DNA from: Actinomycetes bacterium | GTDB lineage: Bacteria > Actinomycetota > Coriobacteriia > Coriobacteriales > UBA8131 | DNA length: 42,866 bases | Assembly: GCA_009787085.1 (NCBI GenBank) | Contig: WRGR01000033.1 | Span: 1-42,866 of the forward strand | Direction of reading: 5' to 3' | Shown here: positions 7,998 to 15,480 of the stretch, piece by piece | How the letters are laid out: each line of letters opens with the position of its first letter | Position numbering within the stretch: the first letter of the stretch is position 1 | Notes under the pieces: generated by a model | What the model saw: the letters and a program-made list of their open reading frames with translations, nothing else | Told to the model about the DNA's origin: nothing | Databases searched by the model: none | Program-made: the position numbers and the translations under genes

Positions 7998-9149
7998 CTA
8001 ATCCTCTCTTCTCACTGCGATGACGACCTTGTACAGTATTGTCAACACCAACATGGCGATACCATAGATACCGCTGATGATCAGAACCTCATTCACTGTG
8101 GGAGTGTACTCCATAACCCGACCGAAGGAATCCGGCACGAAGCCGCCAAGCACAAGACCTAGACCCTTGTCTAGCCATCCGCAGAAAAAAACTGCCAGCA
8201 GCGCAACTACCAAGGTCTTTTTGTTGTGCCGCAATTTCGGCACGGCCAACATGAAAATGCCGATAAAGGCCAAAATAGCGGCCGCCCACATGAAAGGCAT
8301 CAAGTTGCCGTGGCCCTGGTAACCAAAGAATAGGTAGGTCAACGACACCTGATGTGCCGGAACTTGGCTATAAAGGGCAGTGAAGACTTCAAGTAAAAAG
8401 AAGAAGACGTTGATTACTATTGCATACAGGACAATCTTGGCTAAGGCATCGATCGCTTTTTCCAAAACCTTGAACGAGCTGACTTTGCCGATGATCATAC
8501 AGATCATGATCAGCAGAGCAGGTCCAGAGGCAAAAGCAGAGGAAAGGAAACGGGCAGCCAGGATAGCCGTCGCCCAATAGTCCTTGCCCGGCAGACCCGC
8601 ATAGAGGAAAGCCTCGACAGTTTGGACGGCAATAGCCAAGGGAATGGAGAGATAGGTCAGAACCTTTGCCCAACGAGGCACCGGTAGCCCTTTCTTCTCT
8701 GCGGCCAAGGCTGTCCAGCCAATAACAATACTCACCAACAAATAAGCACCGAGGACGACGATGTCCCAAAACATGATCGACCACGGCGATGGGTAGAGCA
8801 ACACGTTCATCACCCGTGCCGGCTGCCCTAAGTCAACGACGACGAACAGTATGGCACCAATGACCGCAGCCACAGCCAAAAACTCACCTAGTATGACGAC
8901 CTTGGCAAAAGCCTTGAAATTATGCAGGTAGTGGGGAATCGCCACCATCACACCGGTTACAGAGATGCCAGCCAGAAAGGTGAACTGTGAGATGTACAAA
9001 CCCCAGGGAACATCACGGCTGATACCGGTCAAGCCCAAGCCATAGTTGAGCTGCCGAGAATAGGCAATGGCTCCAACGATAACCAAAGCCCCCAGAAAGG
9101 CCAGCCAGATGTAATAACGGCGGCTGCCATGCAGGGCCTTCTCAAGCAT
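7998..9149 (-). CDS. dsrP: DsrP: NrfD-family integral membrane quinol-interacting subunit
   Basis: The 383-residue protein is almost entirely membrane helices, about ten, beginning after HGSRRYYIWLAFLGAL and showing the NrfD/PsrC features ISRDVPWGLYISQF and an internal Pro/Trp-rich loop. NrfD-type subunits take electrons from menaquinol and pass them to a periplasmic ferredoxin-like partner, here DsrO. Its start overlaps the end of dsrO by eight bases, with GGAGGTGA just upstream. It is the last gene of the contiguous M-K-J-O-P block. Confidence 0.92.
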   Translation of the reverse strand: MLEKALHGSRRYYIWLAFLGALVIVGAIAYSRQLNYGLGLTGISRDVPWGLYISQFTFLAGISVTGVMVAIPHYLHNFKAFAKVVILGEFLAVAAVIGAILFVVVDLGQPARVMNVLLYPSPWSIMFWDIVVLGAYLLVSIVIGWTALAAEKKGLPVPRWAKVLTYLSIPLAIAVQTVEAFLYAGLPGKDYWATAILAARFLSSAFASGPALLIMICMIIGKVSSFKVLEKAIDALAKIVLYAIVINVFFFLLEVFTALYSQVPAHQVSLTYLFFGYQGHGNLMPFMWAAAILAFIGIFMLAVPKLRHNKKTLVVALLAVFFCGWLDKGLGLVLGGFVPDSFGRVMEYTPTVNEVLIISGIYGIAMLVLTILYKVVIAVRRED

Positions 9150-10002
9150 TCAGCTCACCTCCAGCAACCGCTGGCACACCCCCGCCGATCAGGTAGTAGA
9201 CGCTCGGGCCGGCGCCAAGCTCGGCTTTGCGACGGATCGACAGGCCGCTTTGGAGCGCCTGGCGAACGTCAGATTCTGGATCGGCAAGGTCACCGAAGAC
9301 AATCGCCCCGTTCGATGCCTCCACGCAGTAAGGAGGTAGCCCTTGGTCGATACGTTCGACACAGAGGGTGCATTTCTCCACTACGCCTTGTGTGCGTGTG
9401 GGATAATCGGGGTCGATCTCTTTGATGTAAGGCCGCGGGTCGAAAAAATTCAGGCTACGAGCATTGTACGGGCAGCCGGTCATGCAGAAACGGCAGCCGA
9501 TGCAACGGTGGTAATCCATGCAGACGATGCCGTCATCTCGCTTGAAAGTGGCCTGGGTCGGGCAGACCCGGACACAGGACGGGTTCTCGCAATGGTTGCA
9601 GAGAACCAAAAATTCCTGAGCCTTGATGTCCTCGCTGAGATAAGCATTGTCCAGCTCCTCGAAGCAATGCTCAAAGTCATCTTGCCAAATCCATTTGACC
9701 TCGGTTTTTGGGTCGTTGACGGCTGGCACATTATGGTGGGCGTGGCAAGCTTCGATGATCTGCGAGAAGTTCGCAAAGCGATTGAGCTTCTCAACATCGA
9801 TCACCAGCCCCCAATGCTTAGCGCCTAAGGCATTGGGGCTGCCCCAGTCGGCAGCCTCTGTATCGGCCGGGCTGATAAATCTCAGGAGAGCAGCACCGCC
9901 AAGGCCAACAGCCCCTGTGGCCAAGGCCGCCTTCAGGAAGTCACGCCGCTTCAGGGAATGGGATTCATAAGCTTTTGTCTGTTGGTCGTCTCGCTTTCTC
10001 AT
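9142..10002 (-). CDS. dsrO: DsrO: Tat-exported iron-sulfur subunit of the DsrMKJOP complex
   Basis: The 286-residue protein opens with a Tat signal (SLKRRDFLKAALATGAVGLG). It then carries a four-cluster ferredoxin fold: CNHCENPSCVRVCPT, CIGCRFCMTGCPYNA, CTLCVERI-x5-P-P-YC, plus an early Cys/His-containing segment (I-E-A-C-H-A-H-H). It should sit on the outer face of the membrane between haem protein DsrJ and membrane subunit DsrP. The start overlaps the dsrJ stop as ATGA, consistent with coupled translation. Confidence 0.93.
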   Translation of the reverse strand: MRKRDDQQTKAYESHSLKRRDFLKAALATGAVGLGGAALLRFISPADTEAADWGSPNALGAKHWGLVIDVEKLNRFANFSQIIEACHAHHNVPAVNDPKTEVKWIWQDDFEHCFEELDNAYLSEDIKAQEFLVLCNHCENPSCVRVCPTQATFKRDDGIVCMDYHRCIGCRFCMTGCPYNARSLNFFDPRPYIKEIDPDYPTRTQGVVEKCTLCVERIDQGLPPYCVEASNGAIVFGDLADPESDVRQALQSGLSIRRKAELGAGPSVYYLIGGGVPAVAGGELNA

Positions 10003-10409
10003 TCGACGCCCCCATTGCTGTTGTTGCTAGCGCCGTCGTGGCAAGACCAGCAATAAACGTCAACTCCCGAGTAACTGTGGCAGGAATCGCAAAACTGCTC
10101 ACGGTTGGAATGGCAGCTGAGGCAAGTCTCATCCAAGCTCATCTCATAGGGCTGGCCGACGCTGTTAACGTAGGTGGTTTGCCCCTCGCGAACAACTCGG
10201 TCGCGCCAGCTGTCCAGTATCTGCATGTGCTCGCTACGCATATCCTGCAGCGGCTCGATGCATTGCTTGACTGGCATTTCGTTAACCGCCGGGGTGTCTA
10301 GGCTGACCTCGGGATCTGCGCTAGCTTGTCCATGATTGGCAAGAAATGGCATTGTCGCAATGATCAAAAAGACCGCAATGAAGGCTATTATCCTTGTGCC
10401 CTTATGCAT
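9999..10409 (-). CDS. dsrJ: DsrJ: triheme cytochrome c
   Basis: The protein of about 136 residues has an N-terminal membrane anchor/signal and three haem c motifs: CLSCH, CDSCH and CWSCH. The conserved stretch K-Q-C-I-E-P-L-x3-M-R-x2-H-M upstream holds the Cys that in characterised DsrJ is a haem axial ligand. The ATG at the given start is preferred over one ten codons earlier because GGAAAGG precedes it at good spacing; it overlaps the dsrK stop by eight bases. It is the outer-face electron carrier of DsrMKJOP. Confidence 0.92.
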   Translation of the reverse strand: MHKGTRIIAFIAVFLIIATMPFLANHGQASADPEVSLDTPAVNEMPVKQCIEPLQDMRSEHMQILDSWRDRVVREGQTTYVNSVGQPYEMSLDETCLSCHSNREQFCDSCHSYSGVDVYCWSCHDGASNNSNGGVE

Positions 10410-12126
10410 CTGTAACCGCCTTTCCCGCACCTTTTTCACCCTCGCCAGTGACGGTCGCTAGGTCGGACGGAGCCGCTTCGGCTACTGGCTGGGAATCGAC
10501 AGCCAGCGTCACAGACTCTTCTTGAACCATGGGTCTGGGTAGCTCTTCGCCGCGCATGTCGAGGTGTCGGACAGACTCACCGTCCATTACCAAGGCATTG
10601 CCTACCAACTCGTGCAGCCCCATGACGGCAACTCCAGGCACCCAGTAGTCCATCACAGCCGGCAGTGCTGCCCGATCGACAGCACAGATGTTGGCCAGCA
10701 CATTGACACCATGGCGCTCTTGGACGTAGCGGACGGCGTTGGCACGCGGCAGGCCACCGCGCAGCCTCAGCTCCATGTTTTCGCCGGCGTTCAAACCAGA
10801 GCCAGCCCCACAGCAAAATGTTCTTTCGCGGATCGTCTCCTCCGGCATCTCAAAGAAGTTGTTGCAAACTTTGTTCATGATATAGCGCGGCTCGTCCATC
10901 AGCCCCATGCCACGGGCGGTGTTGCAGGAGTCATGATAGGTGACGATCAGATGGTCATTGCGACTTTTGTCTAACTTGATCTTGTCATGGTAGATCAAAT
11001 CGGCCGTAAACTCGGCAATGTGCACCATCTTTGTCGAACTGGCATTCTCGAACTTGCTGCCGGTAATCGGTGAGACGGGCACTTCCAAGAAATCTGCTGG
11101 GCCGTTCCAAGTGTCCATATACTGGTTGATGACCCGCCACATATGGCCACACTCGCCGCCCAATATCCATTTCACACCCAAGCGGCGGGCCTCGGCGTAG
11201 ATTTTGGAGTTTAGACGCTTGGCCATCTCGTTGGAGGTAAAGAGGCCGAAGTTACCGCCTTCCGAGGCATAGGTGGAAAGCGTATAGTCTAAGCCGAGCT
11301 GCTCCAACAACATGACATAGCCCATGAAGGCGAATGTCCCCGGCTCGGCATAAAGATCGCCAGAGGGTACCACGAAGAGCACCTCTGCCCCTTTGCGGTT
11401 AAAGGAAGGCTCGATATGCTTGCCGCAGACCGTCTCGATATCCTCCATCAAAAACTCGACATTGCCCAAGATGGTTTGCGGCTCCAAGCCGACATGGTTG
11501 CCCTTCATATAGCAGTTGGCCACCGGGCCGGATATCCAGTCGGTGTTCAGCCCCAGCAGGTTCAGCAGCTCCCGACCCATCATCGTGATCTCGGCCTGGT
11601 CGATCCCGTAGGGGCAAAAGACCGAGCAACGGCGGCACTCTGTGCATTGGAAAAAGTAGTACCACCACTCTTTGAGCACATCCTCGCTAAGGTCACGGGC
11701 ACCGGCTAGTTTGCCGAACAGCTTGCCGGATGTGGTGAAGTTACGGCGATAGACCGAACGCAAAAGCTCGGCTCGCAACACCGGCATATTCTTCGGGTCA
11801 CCGGATGCGATGTAGAAGTGGCACTTGTCGGCACAGGCACCGCAACGCACGCAAACATCCATGAACAGGCGAAAGGAGCGATACTTCTTCATCCTGTCAG
11901 CGATGCCCTCGATAACGGTGTTCTGCCATTCATCGGGAAGCTTCCAGTCGTCTTCGGCCGGGGACCAGTCCCGAGCATTGGGAAAACCGACTGCTTCCAA
12001 GTTCTTGCCCTTGGCACCGTGACAATAAGTGCCCGGCCTGAAGTCCACCGGCGTGTCCAGCCAAGGAGTGGCCGGGGCTTGATAGCCGAAGTCTAGCAGT
12101 TCTTGTTTATCAGGCTGTTTTACCAT
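10402..12126 (-). CDS. dsrK: DsrK: catalytic iron-sulfur subunit of the DsrMKJOP complex
   Basis: The 574-residue protein has a [4Fe-4S] pair, C92-V-R-C95-G-A-C98-ADK-C102 and CTECRRCSVFCP. CCG-type domains follow (GGECGHMWR; later YHDSCNTARG and T-F-CCGAGSGLN). This is the HdrD-like subunit on the cytoplasmic face, proposed to reduce the DsrC trisulfide. The last 50 residues are an Ala/Val/Glu-rich tail absent from many homologues. AAGGTGG supports the ATG. The gene starts 15 bases after the dsrM stop. Confidence 0.94.
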   Translation of the reverse strand: MVKQPDKQELLDFGYQAPATPWLDTPVDFRPGTYCHGAKGKNLEAVGFPNARDWSPAEDDWKLPDEWQNTVIEGIADRMKKYRSFRLFMDVCVRCGACADKCHFYIASGDPKNMPVLRAELLRSVYRRNFTTSGKLFGKLAGARDLSEDVLKEWWYYFFQCTECRRCSVFCPYGIDQAEITMMGRELLNLLGLNTDWISGPVANCYMKGNHVGLEPQTILGNVEFLMEDIETVCGKHIEPSFNRKGAEVLFVVPSGDLYAEPGTFAFMGYVMLLEQLGLDYTLSTYASEGGNFGLFTSNEMAKRLNSKIYAEARRLGVKWILGGECGHMWRVINQYMDTWNGPADFLEVPVSPITGSKFENASSTKMVHIAEFTADLIYHDKIKLDKSRNDHLIVTYHDSCNTARGMGLMDEPRYIMNKVCNNFFEMPEETIRERTFCCGAGSGLNAGENMELRLRGGLPRANAVRYVQERHGVNVLANICAVDRAALPAVMDYWVPGVAVMGLHELVGNALVMDGESVRHLDMRGEELPRPMVQEESVTLAVDSQPVAEAAPSDLATVTGEGEKGAGKAVTDA

Positions 12127-12140
12127 CGCACAACCACCTT

Positions 12141-13133
12141 TTATCCTTCTTTATCCAAAGGAAGCCCGACTTTACGCATCTTCTCACGGTACTCGTCCTC
12201 GTACTCAACATAGCTGTGCACCTGCACCGGGTAGTTCCATGGGTTGATATGGCGCACCTGCCGGCTGTTGTTCGGCATGTTCCGCGTGGGGCTGAGGAAG
12301 ATGCCGCCAGCATGCATCAACTTGCTCCAAGGGAAATAGGCGAACAGCACGGAAACCAAGAAGATATGAACGTAGAGAGCAGACCCAGCTGACATACTGA
12401 GCTGTGGGTGCAGGCTGGCCAGCCCCAGCATCATCTCTTTGACCTGAAGCATATCGACCTTAAAGGCATAGCGCATCAGGATGCCGCTGATAACCACCCC
12501 CAGCAACAACAGCAAGGGGAAGTAATCTGCGGGCAGTGACAAATAGCGGATGCGCGGTGCCAGTACCCGGCGGGCGAACAAAAAAGCCAGTGCCGCTAGA
12601 ATCGTGATGTCGGTGAGGAAAAGCACAGGCACACCGATCTGGAACATGCCATCTACCGCACCTATCCCGGAAATAACAACCGGCACTGGCTCTAGGAACA
12701 GCCGCAAATGGCGCAACAGCACGACCAACAACGACCAATGAAAAACCAAGCCGCCTAGCCAAAGCCATTTGGCAGAGCCAAAACTGATGCGCGCACCGCG
12801 TTTCTCTGTACGCAGGTTTCTGAACAGCGAACGGAACAGCAGCACCTCTAGTATCATCCTGCCAATCGCCCCAGTAGTGCTAGAGGGGTTCTCTAAGCGA
12901 TCATGCTTGACCCAAGGCAGGGATTTCTGCTGACCACAGGTAGTGGTGATGTTGAAAGGCACCGCTGAGCGCCCCCACAAGACGACCCGGTAAACAAAGC
13001 CTACCAGGAACAAAAGCAAGGCCAAGTACGGCAAAACAACACCAAAGAGCACCTGTAGGCGCAGGTATTCACAGCCCAGCCAAGCCAGCGCTGCCAAGGC
13101 TACAACCGCCAGCAGGGGAAGCCCGATCTTCAT
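12141..13133 (-). CDS. dsrM: DsrM: membrane cytochrome b subunit of the DsrMKJOP complex
   Basis: About 330 residues with two N-terminal helices, then a soluble loop containing FNITTTCGQQKSLPWVK, and four more helices ending with FAYFPWSKLMHAGG. This order is typical of DsrM, which binds two b haems and oxidises menaquinol. The ATG overlaps the stop of the preceding RsbRD-like gene (ATGA) and has AGGGGG eight bases upstream; a GTG three codons earlier is less well placed. Confidence 0.92.
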   Translation of the reverse strand: MKIGLPLLAVVALAALAWLGCEYLRLQVLFGVVLPYLALLLFLVGFVYRVVLWGRSAVPFNITTTCGQQKSLPWVKHDRLENPSSTTGAIGRMILEVLLFRSLFRNLRTEKRGARISFGSAKWLWLGGLVFHWSLLVVLLRHLRLFLEPVPVVISGIGAVDGMFQIGVPVLFLTDITILAALAFLFARRVLAPRIRYLSLPADYFPLLLLLGVVISGILMRYAFKVDMLQVKEMMLGLASLHPQLSMSAGSALYVHIFLVSVLFAYFPWSKLMHAGGIFLSPTRNMPNNSRQVRHINPWNYPVQVHSYVEYEDEYREKMRKVGLPLDKEG

Positions 13134-13711
13134 CGTTGGCACCCCCTGCTGATGTGGCCGCTGAGCCGCCGCATCTCATCAATCCTGATCTGAGTGATTC
13201 GCTCACGTTGCTCGGAATACATGTCAATGGCCGACAACATCAGCTGGTCAATACGCCTGTCAAGTTGATATAGAGTATCCGTCGCAACGGTCCTGTCGCT
13301 TCTTTTCTCAACTTCATAGTGAATGATCTCTTTGAGTTGAAAGATAAAACCTAGCGCTTGGGACGCCGAAGCACCTTGGACAGCTTTGATTCGACAGATA
13401 TCTGCCAGATGGGCATTGGCCACACTGGCCATGTTGGCCGCAGCGACTCCGTTGGCTGCGCCGGCAGTACCGTAGGCGGCCCCAGATGTGTCAACTGCAT
13501 CAGCCAGAGGCACCTCGGCAACGCCACACAGCCAATCAAGGATCCCAGCAGCACCCTCGTCCACTGTATGGCCAACAGGGTCGGCAAAGCGACCGGTGCT
13601 GACACAGGGCATAAGCTGACTCGTGGCTGGCTGTGAGATTATAGCCTCGCGCCAACTTTTGAGAATCGGCTCACGCATACCCTTTAATGCCTCGGAGACT
13701 GTCGGCTTCAT
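13130..13711 (-). CDS. RsbRD N-terminal-like protein preceding dsrM
   Basis: The 193-residue soluble protein begins M-K-P-T-V-S-E-A-L-K-G-M-R-E-P-I-L-K-S-W and ends in a helical E-I-I-H-Y-E-V-E-K-R-x-D-R segment. This resembles the RsbRD N-terminal (non-haem globin-like) sensor domain. Proteins of this kind stand directly before dsrM in several sulfate reducers, so it may sense a ligand or assist the complex. The middle (about 65-105) carries an Ala/Asn-rich insert, with the frame preserved. It is coupled to dsrM by an ATGA overlap. The family assignment is moderately sure; the function is unknown. Confidence 0.65.
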   Translation of the reverse strand: MKPTVSEALKGMREPILKSWREAIISQPATSQLMPCVSTGRFADPVGHTVDEGAAGILDWLCGVAEVPLADAVDTSGAAYGTAGAANGVAAANMASVANAHLADICRIKAVQGASASQALGFIFQLKEIIHYEVEKRSDRTVATDTLYQLDRRIDQLMLSAIDMYSEQRERITQIRIDEMRRLSGHISRGCQR

Positions 13712-13717
13712 AATGTC

Positions 13718-13939
13718 TTACTCCGGTGGCAAGACCTTGCCCTTAAGGGCCACATAGGTCGTCGTGATATAGAGGTACTCGACTTTATCCTCTAGGGCAA
13801 GCTCTTTGACGGCTAAATCGACAGCGCTCTTCTCTACTTCGATAGCCTTGGCGATTTCTTTGCTCTTGGCCATCTCCACCGTGTCGAGATAGGCTAAGAC
13901 CTTTCCTTTGACCGCTGGGTCTGCCGCGCCTTTATCCAT
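13718..13939 (-). CDS. dsrD: DsrD-like small winged-helix protein
   Basis: About 73 residues. The C-terminal half, VDLAVKELALEDKVEYLYIT then TTYVALKGK, matches the wing of DsrD, in which a '-VLEYWSSGSTTMYGLKG' pattern follows a helix-turn-helix. The first half (VKGKVLAYLDTVEMAKSKEI) fits its first helices. DsrD is a small allosteric activator of DsrAB found in sulfite-reducing, not sulfur-oxidising, organisms. In most sulfate reducers it follows dsrB; here it heads the dsrMKJOP operon instead. The second of two in-frame ATGs is chosen because GGGAAGG is nine bases before it. Similarity is by eye, so the name is tentative. Confidence 0.6.
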   Translation of the reverse strand: MDKGAADPAVKGKVLAYLDTVEMAKSKEIAKAIEVEKSAVDLAVKELALEDKVEYLYITTTYVALKGKVLPPE

Positions 13940-13961
13940 GAGAGTCATCCTTCCCTTAAGC

Positions 13962-14150
13962 TCAAAGCTCTTGGACAGTTGCCGCACCGCTGGGGCACAC
14001 CGTAGTACAGGCCTCGCAGCCCATGCACTCACAGGGGTCGCCGGAAACCGAGGTCTTTTCCCCGTCAAAACTGAGGATGCTGGCGGGACAACTCTCGGCA
14101 CACTCGTCACAGCCGGTGCACAGTTCTTCATTGATTGTAACCATAAACAT
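13962..14150 (-). CDS. Ferredoxin, 2[4Fe-4S]
   Basis: A protein of about 62 residues with two complete clusters, CTGCDECAESCP and CECMGCEACTTVCP. It is the first gene of the operon that continues with the DsrD-like protein and dsrMKJOP. Ferredoxin is a plausible direct electron donor to DsrAB, and small ferredoxins are common in dsr clusters. Three ATGs lie close together after GGGGTGA; the middle one (given) has the best spacing, the other two shift the start by two codons. An upstream box shared with dsrA lies about 120 bases before it. Confidence 0.9.
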   Translation of the reverse strand: MFMVTINEELCTGCDECAESCPASILSFDGEKTSVSGDPCECMGCEACTTVCPSGAATVQEL

Positions 14151-14270
14151 AATCATTCACCCCACATTACTAAGAGTCCCACTGGGGAGCCTCCCGAATA
14201 CTTCTGCTTGGCCGGATGCCTTAGCAGCGCTTTAATAGCGATAAGAATATTTAATCACCAGGCAAACAGC

Positions 14271-14313
14271 CTGTAAAATAATAAGAATTCATCTCGTCAT
14301 TACTAATAGCTAT
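14271..14313 (-). promoter_or_regulatory. Conserved box upstream of the ferredoxin-dsrMKJOP operon
   Basis: This 43-base segment aligns without gaps to one upstream of dsrA (19631-19673), with 33 identities including CTGTAAAATA at its 3' side (plus-strand reading). On the minus strand a weak -35/-10 pair (TTAGTA, 17 bases, TATTAT) can be placed inside it at the same offset as in the dsrA copy, with ATAGC-type sequence just upstream of the -35. The rest of the 357-base gap to the DVU0298-like gene shows no coding sequence. Confidence 0.55.
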
Positions 14314-14513
14314 GGCAAAGACAACTATGGAAAGGCCCGGTGTTATTTTCTGCCTGCGCCCCTTCTCCAAGACATGGTTTTGGGGAATGACGGGGAGCTT
14401 CACCCCGTTGAGAGTAAAACTGCCTCGCCACCAACAGAATTTGCAAACGCCTTCAAGGTGTTGGACAAGGCAGGCATACCCAGCGGATAGGACCTGCTTG
14501 CCAGCATAATAGT

Positions 14514-14996
14514 TCAGCGGCTCTTGTGGTGTTTTGCGCCCCTGTGCAAGCGTCGCCGCATACTGCCGGCCTGGATCGGATTGACCAGCGCCAACATCTC
14601 CAATGCGGCCATCAGGCTGGGGTGGAACACAGGCTCCGGGGCGGCGGCTTCGAACATATAAGAGGCGAACTCAGAGAAAAGCCCTGGCGCACCAACAATA
14701 ACCGCCACGATGATCTCTGGTGCTGACCAGTCGATGTTGCCGCTCTCCTCGTTCATCGCCCAGAGATGCCTGCGGATTATCTCTCGGAAGAATTCCGGCC
14801 GCTGCTGGGCCCGCCTTTCAGAAAGATATCGGAATGCCCCGACAACTTGGCCGTGCGCCTCATCGTCGCGGTCATAGCTGGCGCGCGTCAACAAACGGCG
14901 CACCAGCTCGGCATCCTCATCGAATGCGCTCAACACATTATCAAAATCACCCTGTTTAAGCAGCTGGTAGAGCTGCCGCTTGGTAATTAGCGGCAC
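14514..14996 (-). CDS. DVU0298-like HEAT-type helical protein
   Basis: About 160 residues, all-helical by composition. It contains W-A-M-N-E-E-S-G-N-I-D-W-S-A-P-E-I-I and then E-P-V-F-H-P-S-L-M-A-A-L. This pattern recalls the DVU0298 family found in sulfate reducers ('N-ES-I-W-APE' followed by a W/A-L-G-type helix). The function of that family is not established; a structural or assembly role is a guess. A GTG start is chosen because GGAAGGA lies nine bases upstream and the longer frame begins inside a hairpin. It is the last gene of the dsrAB transcript unit, 100 bases after the unknown 125-residue gene and separated from it by that hairpin. Confidence 0.55.
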   Translation of the reverse strand: MPLITKRQLYQLLKQGDFDNVLSAFDEDAELVRRLLTRASYDRDDEAHGQVVGAFRYLSERRAQQRPEFFREIIRRHLWAMNEESGNIDWSAPEIIVAVIVGAPGLFSEFASYMFEAAAPEPVFHPSLMAALEMLALVNPIQAGSMRRRLHRGAKHHKSR

Positions 14997-15033
14997 TGGC
15001 CATTGTCCTTCCTTGAATCCACTTGTCCTCGCG

Positions 15034-15071
15034 CACACGGGCAGTCCCGCGCTGGTGGGACTGCCCGTGTG
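15034..15071 (-). terminator. Perfect 15-base-pair hairpin within the dsrAB operon
   Basis: CACACGGGCAGTCCC and GGGACTGCCCGTGTG pair perfectly around an eight-base loop, between the 125-residue gene and the DVU0298-like gene. No T-run follows on either strand. It may be an mRNA-stability or processing element, or a Rho-assisted attenuator, rather than a simple terminator. Confidence 0.5.
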
Positions 15072-15096
15072 GCGCTTCCAATCCTTGACCCAAAGG

Positions 15097-15474
15097 CTAC
15101 AGCATCCCCCATTTTCGGGTGTATTCGCTGTAAAGCACGTAGTCGTCCTCTGTGATTTCCGCTGCCTGCAGTCTAGGCAGAATGTCCTCGTAGATCATGG
15201 TCTCCGTCTCCATCCAAACGCCGTCTTTTTTTACGGTGACCTGCCAGTCGTCATGGATGCTGAGCAGGGCGGCCATGCAGTCTGCCGAGCGCGAAATGCG
15301 CTTTTCTGTGTAAGCAGCAAGCTCACGAAGGGCATCCGGGGTAATTCCCGGCTCCTTCTTCAGCACCTTCCAAGGTGCCTTTCCCTTCCTGCGCCATTCC
15401 CCCGATTCAAAGAACGGCAAGAAAAAGCATGCGGCTTGGATACAGGTTTCTTTGACCACTGAAGCCTCGGCCAT
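15097..15474 (-). CDS. Conserved-context protein of unknown function in the dsrAB operon
   Basis: A 125-residue soluble protein that I do not recognise. It has cysteines at 11 and 16 (ETCIQAAC) in an N-terminal segment followed by FFLPFFESGEW, a basic KGKAPWKVLKKE stretch, another Cys at about 66 (ADCMAALLS) and a polar, acidic C-terminus (W-M-E-T-E-T-M-I-Y-E-D-I). There is no signal peptide or membrane helix. Its ATG is six bases after the transporter stop, so it is surely co-transcribed with dsrA, dsrB and the YeiH-type gene. The position suggests a job in sulfite reduction or siroheme/DsrAB maturation, but nothing in the sequence says which. Confidence 0.75.
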   Translation of the reverse strand: MAEASVVKETCIQAACFFLPFFESGEWRRKGKAPWKVLKKEPGITPDALRELAAYTEKRISRSADCMAALLSIHDDWQVTVKKDGVWMETETMIYEDILPRLQAAEITEDDYVLYSEYTRKWGML

Positions 15475-15480
15475 GATTGC

